Both the position numbers and the translations under genes were made by a program. This document shows, piece by piece, positions 22,411-35,039 of a stretch of DNA of 64,000 nt. The stretch comes from Calliopsis andreniformis (lineage: Eukaryota; Arthropoda; Insecta; Hymenoptera; Andrenidae). Each line of letters starts with the position of its first letter. Position 1 is the stretch's first letter. The stretch lies in assembly GCF_051401765.1 (NCBI RefSeq), contig NC_135071.1, forward strand, positions 13,618,961 to 13,682,960. Direction: 5' to 3'. Below the pieces are notes generated by a model that saw only the letters and a program-made list of their open reading frames with translations, did not search any database and was not told the DNA's origin.

Positions 22411-25400
22411 TCTTGAGGGAGGGGGTAAAGTGTTCTGGTGTAAGTAATGGGTAAATAGCTTAAATCTCGCGAGTTAGGTACCAGTCATGTTCAATCGTCA
22501 TCATGGATTATCAGTCACAGACTAAGTTTCAAACATAGAAATTACTGGTTCAATACAGTAATTATATATAAGATATAACTCATAGTAGATAATTTGCAAG
22601 TTATATTATTATTTTCTCAGATATAATTACTATGTTGAATCTGTTGTTTCTGTGTTAGAAATTTAGTCGATGGTTGTTGATCGGTGGCGATGGTTCAGCG
22701 TGACCGCTCCCTTACAAGAGTAGGGTTGGAGGTTTGACGTGCAAACAAAACTTTCCAAACCAGCAAGTAGGAGATCCAGTGAGCTATGTAGAATGCAGTT
22801 CTGAGATTCTCAAGTTTGGTGTTAGGTTTGCAGAAGATTTAGTATCTCTATGATAGGAGATTTCTTGGGAAGCAGCAAGTGTTCTCTATGCAGAATAAAA
22901 GCTGTATGTACCTTTAATAAGCTAGGGATACGGATGATGCACAAAGTTTGTGGGTCAGTGTCAGAAAGCAGCACAGAGAATCTAAACTCATTCACAGCTT
23001 AATTTGCACTTGGCATCGTGGTGAAGAGAATTGTTCCCAACTTGCGAGCCAAGTTGTCAATTTGTTTAAAAATGCTAGTAACAACTGAGCTCAGGGTACG
23101 AAGTGTCTGTAATTGGCATAACAGGTACCAAGTGTAGTATAAATAAGCTTGCATGTTGGATGCAAATCTGCTGCTATCCAGTTTTTCTTCACTTTATTAA
23201 CATGGATGTGAGGATTTTGTTTCCAAAATTTGATTTTAAACTTCCGAGAAAACAGACCTAACTCAACCCTACATGTTTCATCTACCTGTATCTCTCTCAG
23301 GCTTGACTAATCTGTGGACCTAACCCAAACCTGACCTGTAACCCGCATCTCTGATCTCTATTCTATCTCTTTCAAACCTGTGACGACTGAATCATTAGTC
23401 ATTACGCATTTTTCAGCATCTAGAAAACCTAGTTCCAGAGACTCAATGCGCAGTAGTAAAATTATTCTAGGTCCTTCACCCAGACCTAACTAGCAACCTC
23501 CATCTCTTATCACACCTGTCTCTCTTTCTCTCTCTCTCTCTCTCTTCTTCTCGACCAATCCGTGCTCAGTCCTTGACCAAACCTTTGATCAATCTTTCCC
23601 GTTTTTTCCTCTTATCCAACGCTCAGGCACCTGTTCCCAGGTATCCATCGCACAGTAGTAATATGGTCTTCTGCTCGTACGCACGCATGAGCGCTCCCGA
23701 GGTCCGAGAAGAGAGTCGCTAGTCCATTGCCATCGGCTGAACAGGAACGCATCCACCACCGTTGGAAAACGGGGTGTGTATAAAGAGGAGAGCTCGGCGG
23801 AGAGAAAGGCCGAAGAGAAGGGCGCTGGTAGCTAGAGAGAGAGAGAGGAAGGGAGAGATAGAAAGAGCCGTGGCCGCTCGCTGCTATTCCAGGCATTCGA
23901 TTTGGTATTTTTCTTTGTGTATCGCAGATAGTTCGAATTGTTTTGCAAGCAGGGCATTGATATATCGTCCCGCGGGTCCTTTGAACGGGCCGAATTATCG
24001 TTCGCGTACTCTCACGGAACCCAGCCTTACCTTAGCCCTTTTCGCCGAATGCACTCGCCAGAATCCTCTCCCCCCTCCCCTCTTCTGACCCCTCGCCTTC
24101 GCTCCTCCGCCTCCTGCCCCCCCTCTTCTCTCGGCTACCGGTCAATTTATCCAAGCCTGTCTCTCTTTGCTTTATTTCGCCGATATCGCGAAATCTACTG
24201 CTACCAGGACCTCTCTTTTTCGGCTGGCTTTTGTTTCTCCTCGAGGGTGACCTCGATGCAGACTGGGCGATGCCAGAAATCTCGAACACGCGGTGCACTA
24301 GGAAGGTCCGGCAATTTTTTTCTCCTCGAGTGTCTTAAATAATTGCAAAGTTGTTTGGACGATGGCTGGGATTCGGGGATTGAGGATGTTGAGGTGAGGT
24401 GGGAGGGAGGGGAATAGCAATGGTGGGAGGGAGTGGTGTTCAATTTTCTAATTATTAAATTTTTCAAATACTGCGGTATTCGAAAATTCCCACACTCGGT
24501 GTTTCAAATATTGAATTTTTCGTATATTCAGTTTGTCAAATATTTTATTTTTATTATTTAACTAAATGGTTATTTAAAATATAGAGGGTTGTATTTATGT
24601 AAAGTGGCTGTGGATTGAAATTCTTTTTTTTTACTGTTTTGGTGGTATATAAGAAGAGTTTTTGAAATTGAAGGAAAGTTTAGTTTCATTTGAATTGGTT
24701 TAGATTCTATTACACGAAAGTAGTTAAATAAGAGTCTAATGTTGACAAAAATATGCACCTTTTTAAATCCCCGAACAATTTGCTCATCTTCGAACCTTTG
24801 ACTTGCTCTTAGCCTTGCCCTCTCATGCGTTCGATGCTCCTTTTATGAACGACGTTGGATCAGAACATTGCACTTTTATCGAATTTCTTGCAGTCATTTT
24901 CTTTTACAGCTTCTTCAATCTATTCTCACCTGTGCGCACCTCGAGCAGGGAAGTATTTTCCTTCCTTTGCTCGTCTCATTTTGGACAATTACGTTCTACG
25001 TTTATTGCCATGCCATAGAACCTTTGCGTTCTAATATAACTTAACGAGGACCATAATTTAATATTTGATAATATGATCGTTCAGCAGCATTCTTGTGACA
25101 TGGTGTAGCTTGCAACTGTCCTCAGGTTCTGGGTTCAAGATTCAGGAGTTGCTCTACAGCAGGACTATAGCTTTTGCAGAATTGGGGTTCTTAGAATTAT
25201 GACTTGCATTGCTAGCCTGTATTTGCTGTCGCTCAGTAACTAGTTGGAAGTGGTCTGCTATCTAGAGAGATCAGTATCTAGTAGATACTATCTACTGTAA
25301 CTATTAATGTTTAGTATAAGTATCATTACTCAGCACACAATGCAGATGTTACTTTATTGCTGCAATTTGGAAGAACAAGAACAAGCTTCCAGAGTTGTTG

Positions 25401-26970
25401 CAACGTAATTATTCTAAAAAGGAACTTGATTTGTTTTTATAAAGAGGGTACATATAGAGATAGTCCTAGTCTCACCTAAACTTTTTCACTAGTTAGAAGG
25501 TATATCCTAGTTACTTTAATTGGAAAAAAAGCTTCAAAATATTGAGTTTCGAGTCCAGACTAATTTATCTTCAGAATTTCAAGTCAATTTCATTATAACT
25601 CTCTTATTCTCATTTCTTGCTACCTGTTTCATAGCTGAAGATTACCTTTTCCAAGAAGGTAGAACAATCTCTAGCCTCACGTGTGTAAGTCCTGGAGGCT
25701 CTACCCTACCTCCACAACTCCACGTTCATATTCTTAAAAGTGTCTCATTCCTGTTCCAAGAAGGTAGCCTACCCGTTACTTCTTCAATATTCGCTCAGCT
25801 TCCCACTGCATCCTGTTTTCCGCTACCAGTTTCCTCTCAGCGGTCCACCTTGAAGGCACCAGGAAGAAACGCACTCGTAGTTTCCTCCTCAGCCTCTGAT
25901 CGCTCATTTTGCTCGTGACTTTCACGCGGCGTCCTACTGCTCGAAGGAACCTGAACCTCATCTCGAAACCTCGCTGCTCCTCTCCTTTTTTCTCTCCCAT
26001 CTCCCGTCCGCTTATAGCTGAGGTCCGAGCTTCCCTTTGTGTGTAACGGTGAATCATGAAAGAACGAAGGGGAAGAAGGGAGCGAAAAGGGTCTGAGGAG
26101 AGGCGTGCGAACAAAGGAAGGTGACCTGAGCAAAATGAGGGATCGGTAGAGGTGGAGGAAGAAAGAGGACCTCCTTCTCGTCTGATCTTCCCGACGTCCC
26201 TTTCTTCGATCCTCGAAGCCTAGACTCGCCTGGGAACAATCAAAAACTATATGTAGTACAGCCGTCGGGAGTCCATGTGTTCTGATCGCGAGTTGCTTGC
26301 ACTTTTGATGCTTCATATTCTTATCAGGGGCATCGCTTAAGTATGAGACACCGATCCTAATGAAACTTTACAAATTGACGAAATAGCAAAAGATATTTAA
26401 TACTAACGAAGCATAGAAGATACAGTTACGAGTTGGAGTCGAGTATAAAATGATCAAAGGTAGACCAAGGAACTAGTAATGAGAAAATCCATATTATATC
26501 CGCGATGCTCGTTTAGGTCAACCTTAAGGCTGTTCTGCATAGCGCTATTTGAATTTGAGCCTCGTAGGAGTACTTTGAGGAGGCAGATCGCGGTAAAACG
26601 TGAAAAGGAAATAGTTGGCTTAATGAGCGAGCCTGGTTTACGCGAGGAACGACGATGCATTTACGCTCGATGGCATCGTCATTAATTACAGTTAGCCAGG
26701 TTCGATCGTATCGGGGTTCTGAAAGTCAATTACCCGGGGGCTTTTTTGCGTCAAAGGGAGAACGAAAGAGAGAAGGGAAAGAGAGTGACCTTTGGTGTGC
26801 GTAGCCTAGAAAGGGGGAGGAATGTAACGAGAAATTGACATCGAGAGAGGTCAGCCAGTGTCAAGCAGTTCCTCCACTGAGCCTGCTTTCCGTTAATGCA
26901 CGTTTTTAGCGAACGAACACGCACGCAGTGTAGCCTACCTGTTTGTTTTACGTATGCTGAGAGATCATAG
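22411..26970. other. Presumed intronic or intergenic stretch
   Basis: Holds a CCTAACC/ACCTGACC-rich pyrimidine region (23260-23510) leading to a CT microsatellite at 23521-23544, GC-rich islands at 23600-24330, 25770-26240 and 26450-26720, and a G-run cluster at 24395-24435. The many open frames here have low-complexity composition. No gene recognised. Confidence 0.4.
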
Positions 26971-26977
26971 GTTGAAG

Positions 26978-27500
26978 AAAGTTTCAGTGGGGATACGGGG
27001 CCTAGATTAACTGGCTTAACGCGAGAGTCAATATTGAAGCTTTTGTTAATTGTATTATCTTCGACAGACTATGACTAAATCAGGTCGAGTTTCAAATCTA
27101 CTGTACTCTTAATGTTATTACAGGGAATAGATATAACTCTGAATAAAATAAATCAAGAATAATCTAGACTTGGTTAGTGGAGGTTCTGTTATACTATATT
27201 TTCATATTGTTGCACTTCTTTGCACCTTTTGACTTAAGTGTCTTCTATATAACAGGTATGCAACGAAAGATTCTCAAGTAAAGTTTCACTAGGGGTACAG
27301 TGGGACTTTGATTAACTGATTTAGCGAGAGAGTCGAACCTGAAGCTTTTGATGCCTAATTTTATTATCTTCGGTAGACTGTTAGTGAATCACAGCTGAAG
27401 TCTTCGTTGATGTTCTAGTGTGCTATTATTGGAATCACAGAGAACAGACGTAACACTGAATCAAAGATTAAGAAGAGACTCAGTTAATCGAGGTAATATT
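26978..27500. repeat. Old tandem duplication, ~302-bp offset
   Basis: Sequence 26978-27200 is repeated at 27280-27500 in the same orientation with clear divergence. Shared landmarks are AAAGTTTCA, GATTAACTG, GCGAGAGAGTC-like, GAAGCTTTTG and TTATTATCTTCG followed by AGACT. Confidence 0.75.
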
Positions 27501-28231
27501 CCAGATTTTCAAACATTTGAAAAATTCTCGTATAAATTGTTTCAAATATTCTCACATATAGTTTGTCGAATATTGAGGTAGAGAAAGTAGAGAAATCTGT
27601 GTTAGGTCTCTATAAATTTTTATTTCGTTGATACTATCTTCTTCTAAAGACTAAAGACTCGTCGAGTACAAGCGTACAGTGTCCTAGATCTGAATATAGA
27701 AATTCGAAATTTCACTCAATTTGGTATCGAACTTTATGTGGCTGTTTTCAAAGCAAAAGGAATCTATGGAGAGGTCGATCTTTTCCTCGATAAAAAGCCA
27801 TTTTGTACATTTTTGTTACACTTATAGGGAACTTGAGTGGCAACGAAACGTTCGAAGCAAGTGGAATGAAAAGGTTTATATGGTTGTTTCGGGTGCTCTA
27901 TCTTTAGGAGCCACGTATGACGCTCCCTCTCTCTCTCTTTTTTCTCTCCACTTGCCCCACGACCCTCCTGAACCAACTCGACTGAGTTATTTCACGGTTA
28001 AAATAGTCGAGTGTTCCTTGCTTGCTGTTCGCTTGCTCTTCGTGCGAAGAAAGTGCTCCAAGCACGCCCTTAACGTCCCTCCATCGATCTTTTCTTATTT
28101 CTTTGACAAAGTTGGACACTCACACGTGGACACTCGCGACTTGGTCCCAAAACACCTAATTGAAGTCTGATCAACGAGACTATGGAAATTTGATCAGGAA
28201 AATGCACACCTACAGATTTCTCTGATACGAA
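27501..28231. other. Non-coding stretch
   Basis: Contains a 149-codon plus-strand frame (27721-28170) that I regard as chance: no domain, no splice support and compositional bias. No other feature. Confidence 0.4.
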
Positions 28232-28374
28232 TACAGTATTCTCTCGATACAAGCTTGATAGAGACTTGAAACTGTTTTAGTGTATGAACTACTTTCAGAA
28301 ACCATCAGCTTCTTATGTTCTATAACCTCCTAACTGATTCGATCTCAGGAGCTTCTATCGAAAATAACACTGTA
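28232..28374. repeat. Element copy with inverted ends, 143 bp
   Basis: Forward end ACAGTATTCTCTCGATACAA at 28233 and reverse end GAGCTTCTATCGAAAATAAC to 28374. The internal sequence is diverged. Confidence 0.7.
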
Positions 28375-29670
28375 TAGGTTTCAATAAAGGAACTACTTTG
28401 TCACCTTGATAAGTATGTAAATTGACAAACCAGCAAAGTGAAGGTTGAGGATTCACTGAGTCAGCATCCAAACTGATTTTCCTCGGAAATCGGCCAGCTT
28501 CTTATTTTTAAGTGTTACGTCGCAGCGACCCAATAAAAGCTCGCACTACGTTTATAAAGTGCTCACGTTTGCGTGGAAACTATGAATGAAGTTTCCACAT
28601 TGGTGGGGACATTGGCAAGCTTGAGCCTAGAGTCTGAATGCATTTTGCTTTCTACGCAAAGTCGATCTAAGTGCTTCGGCTTCTTGGCTCGCGTGCAATT
28701 TCGATTATCTTGCTTTCGGTCGATCCTTGAACTGCTTCGAGTCTGTTTCCCAGAGTACAAATAGCTTGTAATTAACGAATTTTCTTCATTTTCAACTCGT
28801 GAGTTTTTATCTCTTCATTTCTTGGGGGGCAAATAGTAGACAATTAGTACAGTAGTAAAGTGGGTAATCAGATTATTATAATAAATTACAAATATTATAT
28901 ACTTTATGTTTTAGAATTATATTACTTCTGAACACTACTCTACTTGAGATATCTAGACAGAGTCGTCAAAGTTTTGGTCAATCTGTGAGCCACTTTTGGT
29001 TACTATTGAATGAAATCTGAGCTAACTGATTTTTATATCAACTCACACTTTTGTAACTCAAGTATCAAGGCAGATATAAAATATAGATGTTGAGTCTCGA
29101 AAATTGGTCCCTGTTTATTCATTTTCTGTGATATTGTGCATTGAAACTCGCTACTTAACCTTGCGCGATTGATTATCATACCGTAGAATTGTATTTGAGA
29201 GTCTCTCACAAATAGATATTTAATCCTTTAATATTTCTTGTTTCATTTCTGCGAGTTAAAATACAATGTTGTGTACACGCAATATTTAGTATGAGGTCAA
29301 GACTCAGATATACACAACGGATGTAGAGGGGTGGCCTGAAGGCAGAGTGGGGGTATGCAATTATGGTGGAGGGGATGGCCCAACACCGCCAATATTTTAC
29401 ATCCCAAGTATAGTTAACGGAAGGATGAATCACAGTTGATTGATTCCCCCAGCGAACTCATTCAAGCGAATAATGCTCGATGTTCGAACCGTGAATGTTT
29501 AAATCGTGCCCACACACACGCCCACCATCACACAGAAAAATATCTTCTGCTGCTCCGTGATCGATCTTGAATAATCGCTGCCATTATTAGATTCGTCGAT
29601 TACACATCGATCGATATAGTCATCGTATTTTCGCGCCTCGTTTCGCTTACGCAACGCGCTGCAAAATTGC
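28375..29670. other. Non-coding stretch
   Basis: AT-rich DNA with a GC-richer piece at 28540-28760. No gene recognised. Confidence 0.4.
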
Positions 29671-29673
29671 CCA

Positions 29674-29735
29674 CTGCGCATGCACTGTGCGTAAGCCGCT
29701 GCGCAGCACTGTGCGTGATCTACTGCGCATCGATT
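29674..29735. promoter_or_regulatory. Three CTGCGCA repeats, NRF-1/ewg-like
   Basis: CTGCGCA occurs at 29674, 29699 and 29723 with the spacer GCACTGTGCGT repeated between them, a 24-25-bp tandem unit. The motif resembles the GC-rich palindrome bound by NRF-1 (erect wing in flies). Binding is inference. Confidence 0.4.
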
Positions 29736-30177
29736 TTTAGTATCCTCTTGATCGTATTTTTTAATGTTTATGTAACACTAGTTCCTGGTCGCAGTTACAT
29801 TAATTATTAGTAAACTTAATTATTCTTGAGAATGATCGACATTCATTGTCTATGGAAAAATCTATTAATTAAATTGATTGCTCAGTGGTTGAGTGACTCA
29901 GGATTTTGTTGAGAGAAAAAAGCAAAAGAATCGATTGTTCAAGGATTCGAGATCGGTGAGCAATGGTTCGCGATTAGTAGAAAAGCCCTTAACTTGTTTA
30001 CATGTTTCGCTTACGAGCTTGTACTCATTTGAATGCGAGCACTTTTAATGCTAATGTTATTTAACTAAGTTATTGTACATGAGAATCATGTAAATTGAAA
30101 CTATTATGTCAGAATGAACCTGTTGATTACTTTATTTAAAACATCGACAACTTGATTAAACTGCAGAATATAAATAA

Positions 30178-30290
30178 TCTTTTTTGCTCTTTCTTGTTTC
30201 AGGTAAGTCTTGTGTGTCAAGTAAACTTATCGGCCACCCTGTACAGTTTCGAGAGAGGCACCTTTATGCGTTCGATACTCGTAATGCCAG
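30178..30290 (+). promoter_or_regulatory. Recursive splice site with downstream candidate exon
   Basis: A T/C-rich tract (30178-30199) ends in TTTCAG at 30202 and is joined directly to GTAAGTCTTG. Polypyrimidine-CAG|GTAAGT is the consensus of ratcheting points that let very long introns be removed in steps in Drosophila and vertebrates. The next 88 bases (30203-30290) are GC-richer and end at a second donor, GCCAG|GTATAC. In that stretch two of three frames are open; the phase-2 frame reads KSCVSSKLIGHP then VQFRERHLYAFDTRNA. It may therefore be a recursive-splicing exon or a genuine small coding exon. The host gene is not identified; the nearest plausible upstream start is the CpG block at 8.3-10 kb. 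Confidence 0.65.
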
Positions 30291-30394
30291 GTATACAATA
30301 GAATTAACATCTTTTCTGTTCTTATGGTTATAACTTGACAATATAGTTTGGCTGAGATTTCTCTCTTATATTTTTTGTTGCTATTTCTATCAAA

Positions 30395-30830
30395 GTATTC
30401 AAATTTTCAATCATCTCGAGTATTAAACTTGCAAATATTTTTGAAATTTCAAATACTTTTCAAAAATTTCAAATATTAATTTTTCATATTATCAGTATTG
30501 ACATTTTCAACTTTTTCAATATTTAATTTTCCAAGTATTCAATTTATCAAATATTAGAACGTTTAATTATTCAAATACTTCAATATTGAAATCTTTAAAT
30601 ATTCTCATACACCATTTTTTAAATAGTCAATTATTAAAATAGTCAATTTGACAAATATTCATTGCTTCGAAATTTTCATTTTTTGCGTACTCAGTTTGTT
30701 ATATATTCCGCCTGTTACATATTCAATGCTTAAAATATTCAACTTGCCAAACGTGCATTTTTACGAATATTTAATTACTAAAATGGTCAATGTATGAAAT
30801 ATTCAATTTCTCAAATATCGACTGCGGTGA
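30395..30830. repeat. Degenerate TTTCAAATATT low-complexity array
   Basis: Irregular repeats of TTCAAATATT, TTTCAATATT and ATTCAATTT, about 435 bases. Confidence 0.7.
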
Positions 30831-31280
30831 TCTATCGAAACAACCTTCTAAAAATCAATCCTAAAATGTAGAAACGAAAATACGAGATATCTTGGTCTCT
30901 CTGCTATGATCCAATGAAATCGTCAGAACAGTTGAAGCAGTAGACAAAAAGGAAAGAGAGCGCTAGCGGTATTTTCTATAAATCTAAAGAGAGAGTGACT
31001 CATCTATGAAAACCGGTCAGAGATGATGAATGCTCGTCGATGACGAGAAGTTCTATCGTCGATTGCCTCGATTTCCTCCGAAGAAACGATTCGAAGTTCG
31101 TCTTCGAAATTGGCTGGAGCACTGATAAATCTCTCGGCGACGGGAATTTACTCGGCGTCAGGAATTTCTGTAAAAAGTAGCCGCGCGATAAGGCCCTTTT
31201 GTCGGCTCGTTTTGCATACTGTCGTAATCGTTTCCCATCGGATCCTTTGACCTGACCATAATCTGAGAAACTCGCTTTCA

Positions 31281-31371
31281 AGTTCCACGAGACAACGCTG
31301 GTGGGGCTTATATCGAGGCAACGCTGCCTCTAAGCAAACACGCACCGTCGAGCTTATATCGAGGCATTGTA
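31281..31371 (-). repeat. Cluster of three reverse-oriented element ends
   Basis: CGAGACAACGCTG at 31289, CTTATATCGAGGCAACGCTG at 31307 and CGAGCTTATATCGAGGCATT at 31349. All share the inner part of the family end. A further solo end is at 31908-31930. Confidence 0.6.
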
Positions 31372-32515
31372 GTTCTTCGCGAGCCTTTATTCAGTTGCTG
31401 TTAACCACGGATCAGAAATGATCTCCTCGATCTTCCAGTGACTTCCAACGCGACTTGCACAATCCCCTAGAATCGTCATAAATCATGTCGACGGGTCGCG
31501 TGGGCGGCTGAGAAATGCTTTTGCCCGTCTCTCGATGCCTGGCTACATTTTACAAGATATTTGCGTGCGGTCGCACAATAACAAGTAAAAAGCGTTTTAC
31601 CATAAATCAAGTGTGCTTGGAAAAAGGAATAGGCGAAGGCTTCGAGCTCTAATACTCGCTAGTGTCCTTTCTAATAATACTTCCTCCGAGTCGAAAAATT
31701 AGCCCAGTGTGAATACACCCTTTCGTTGAGAACCACTGTCCCTGTGCTTTTTTTTCGAACTAAATCAGTTTCTTTAGAAGCGTGACAGACTCGATGTAAT
31801 CTCTTTCATCTAGGTTCAAACGACGATAACTTTCATCTGATCAAATTTCATCTCGTCAAAGGTCAAAGAAAGTGGGGAATCGTTGACCAGAAATGAGTCA
31901 GTATTAACGAGCTTATATCGAGTCGAGCATTCCAATTTTGTCGCCCAAACTTCCCTCTGATACAAAACATCCAATTACACATTTAAATAATAGCGTTCAG
32001 CAGACACAAAGATCGCTTAATAATGTTGCGTTCAACAAATTCGATCCCATGGCATCTAGGGATAATTTTCGTATCGTTTCTAGTATTAATTTACGTAACC
32101 GGGTAGAAAATAGCCAGGATAGTCGATTTGCTCGTGTTTCGTCGGCAGTGCGGGTTGCGGTCGCTGCGGGAAGAGCGACGCGTTCGAGGCTGAGTTATTA
32201 TGGCGATAGAATATACATAGAACCAGTGTGCACGTGCGCGCGCGCGCGTATCACTACCTGCAGCGTCTCACCTATGTAGAAGCACAGTGTTCGAGGGTCA
32301 ATCGCTGGCTGCCGATAAAGCTGCGATTGATCCACATACATATTTGTAAACTCGAGACGAGTTTCATAAAGCAGTGCTCGACTTGCTGTCCACTTGCCCA
32401 TTTATTCGTCTCTTTATTAAATATCGCCCCTTCGAGATGCTTTCTCTTTTATGGAGTCACGTGGATGAAGGGTTGGAATATAGAAATTTGGGGTTATGTT
32501 TGGAGTTTATGAAGA
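31372..32515. other. Non-coding stretch with GC-richer pieces
   Basis: Includes a (CG)n run at 32237-32248. Short open frames here have no recognisable product. Confidence 0.4.
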
Positions 32516-32690
32516 GGGCTCTCTCGTTATTAGCTCGTTGCCAGCTGTACCGTGTCCCAAAATACATGTAGGTACAATGAACTCTGAATGACTGATAGCG
32601 AGTGAGAATATTTATTTGGAAAATTGAGAAATTGGAGAGAGAGAGAGCGTCCTCTCGCTATAAGCTCGCGACTAGGTGTACCGAATTTGA
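32516..32690 (+). repeat. Two direct copies of an element-end derivative
   Basis: CTCTCGTTATTAGCTCGTTG at 32519 and CTCTCGCTATAAGCTCGCGA at 32652, each followed about 8-10 bases later by GTACC. They are 133 bp apart. Confidence 0.55.
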
Positions 32691-32865
32691 AGATATATTG
32701 TATATGAATTTTCTTTTAGGTTCTCAGTAAAATAAAGTGAACTAGTAAAGAAGAGATATATGACTCGTTACAAGTTTACAGTTCATCGATGAACTTATAC
32801 CGTGTAGTGAGAATTTCTCTGTTAGAGAAGTTTGTGGAGCTCTCTTTTATAAACGAGATTAAGGA

Positions 32866-33330
32866 GGTCTTCTAGTTGAGTGGACGAAAAACAGGTACCT
32901 TTTTGAGAATTTTTTCTAAAGAAACCATGAAACTTTTTAATACGAGGGTTTCGCTTACTTTTTTATTCACGTTTAGGGGATATTCAATAATTTTTTCAAT
33001 GTACAATAATAAAAATTGTAAAAGTTATGTAATGATATATTTTATAGGTTCTTTCATGGATGACTGACATGACTGCGGTCGTTCTACTCATCTGAAACGA
33101 ACGAACGATAAATCATTTTAATTAGTGAGAATAGAGTTCTGGTCTGAACTATAAAATATATCATTACATAACTTTTACAATTTTTATTATCGTATATTGA
33201 AAAAATTGTTGATTTTTCTCTAAACGTAAACAAAGAAGTGAGCGAAACCCTCGAATTAAAAAGTCTCCTAGTTTCTTTAGAAAAAATTCTCGAAGAAATC
33301 TCTCTTCTTCGACCTCTCAACTAGACGACC
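32866..33330. repeat. Long inverted repeat with ~182-bp arms
   Basis: Left arm 32866-33047 and right arm 33149-33330 are reverse complements with moderate divergence. The inner ends are almost identical (CTATAAAATATATCATTACA read from the right arm). The 101-bp loop (33048-33148) is not shared. Translations of the arms on opposite strands look alike only because of this symmetry. Weaker similarity continues about 15 bases outward. No clear target-site duplication is seen. It may be a fold-back element; if transcribed it would make a long hairpin RNA. Confidence 0.9.
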
Positions 33331-35035
33331 CCATTAAACGACCTTTTTTTAAAACTACATAAAATAGTATTTTTGAATTTAAAATATTTAGAAGTTCCAA
33401 ATTTCACATTTCTAAGATCACATACAAATTCGAGGCGAGTGTTCAAGACCTTTTTATGTATCCTGCATTGTATTTGCTTACATAAACTTCACATACACGC
33501 TCAAGCGTTCTAAACTCTATTGACCTTCTATTGTTCGCCTCGGTTTCACTTCTTGCTACCTTTTACACCGGTTCGCCAGGACGACGCAGAGAAGGGCGAG
33601 AGAAGGTGTACTCATCTCGCGAAGCGCAGAGCTCGGTTGCATCGATGCATCGATGCTTCTTGACCTTTTTCTCGGCCCTTTCAAATGTCATTAAAACCAG
33701 AGGCTGGCACGATCTCGTTACGGGAGGCCTTGAGGGAGAGAAGAAACGTTTCGTACAGCCTCTGTTTATCCCCATCAGAATTTTAAAAAGACATTCATAC
33801 AACATTTGGACTCGAAAAGTACGATTAAGGATAATTGCTCGCTTGCAGTAACAGTTTTTTGTCAATATATATTTTTGTCCTAAAGTTGCTTTCGAGTGGT
33901 ACATTAGATGAGGCCAGTACATTGCACAGTAGTTTAGCTTTTATTAGGAACTTATGGGAGAATTCTTTTTTGGAAAATAGGGTAGAATATAGTCAGTTTG
34001 TTTAATTATTTGTAGTTTCTGAGATCCAAGTTAGGTATAATACTAATTATTGCAATTTCAAGAAGATTTCAGTAAAGACTGTAGTATTGCATAGAAATAA
34101 TATTTATTTTTTCAAACCCATTTTGTGGCATTGAACTCGCTTTTGTTGGGACTTGCTGTCATAAAGAGGTGCAAGTGCTTCGTTCCTGTTGGTGTGTTCC
34201 GTTAAGGTTTCACTCGTAATAAGCGATTATGCAATAACTCAACCAGCGTTACATTTAATAAAAAGGCGGCTAATGGAATTGTGAAACCGCGTAACTAAAT
34301 ATGTGAGTGAAAGATCGAATCCATGTTAGCAACTCTCACCCTCTATTAACATAGAGCAGTATCGTTTTATGCACTCTAATAATTTCGATGTTTTACTAAA
34401 TGCTTTGATCTAAAAAAGAAGTCTAGCTTTTCAAACTATTCCAAATTAAAAATTTATTTATAAATTTAATTACTAGAAAAAAATTCCAAGTAAATGGGTT
34501 TGGATTTATTCAAATGTATTTAAATAAAAAAATCGAATTATTAATATTAGTACATTTCTTTTATTTTTATTATTAGTTCTTCTGAAATTTCTGTGGAAGA
34601 AGATATTTTCTAAAAGTTTTTGTGCCACAGAAAATCCAATTTCGTTGTAAGACAATCCCAGAAAACTATACCTGAAAATGTCCTGCAGGATTTATTGCCA
34701 TGGCTGAAAGACGTTTCCTGTTCTAAGTAACACACCTGAAGATATAATAGGTACGTCCATTAAGGATGAGGAAAGAGATCGAAGGGTTAAGGTGTGTTCA
34801 CAACTGGCGAACCGAGGAAAAATAACCTTCCTCCATACATGAATAGAAGTAATTGATATTCAGGATAAGATTGTATATAGTGTACTTTGTGTTAAATAGC
34901 CACGGTGGAGACAGAGATGTTTAAATAAAAATACAGTTTAAATTTATGGATCGACTTAACGCGCTCCCACTGTACGCTGAATAGTCATAGGTGTCGACGC
35001 ACAGGGGCTATAAGTCACACAGTGGTCTGAAAAAT
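33331..35035. other. Non-coding stretch
   Basis: A GC-richer piece at about 33530-33800 is followed by AT-rich DNA. No gene recognised. Confidence 0.4.
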
Positions 35036-35039
35036 TAAG

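Noticed and set aside
23260..23510. CCTAACC/ACCTGACC repeats that recall the insect telomere repeat (TTAGG)
   Set aside because: Irregular and mixed with other pyrimidine-rich words; no run of tandem TTAGG. A similar patch is at 58968-59015.
25776..26316. Overlapping minus-strand frames of 112 and 159 codons
   Set aside because: Purine-rich DNA giving Arg/Glu/Lys- and Ser-rich nonsense in two frames at once; typical of low-complexity DNA.
27721..28170. 149-codon plus-strand frame
   Set aside because: No domain, crosses a CT-rich stretch, no promoter or splice evidence.
32876..33320. Two similar-looking proteins on opposite strands
   Set aside because: The similarity is explained by the inverted repeat; neither frame has coding context.
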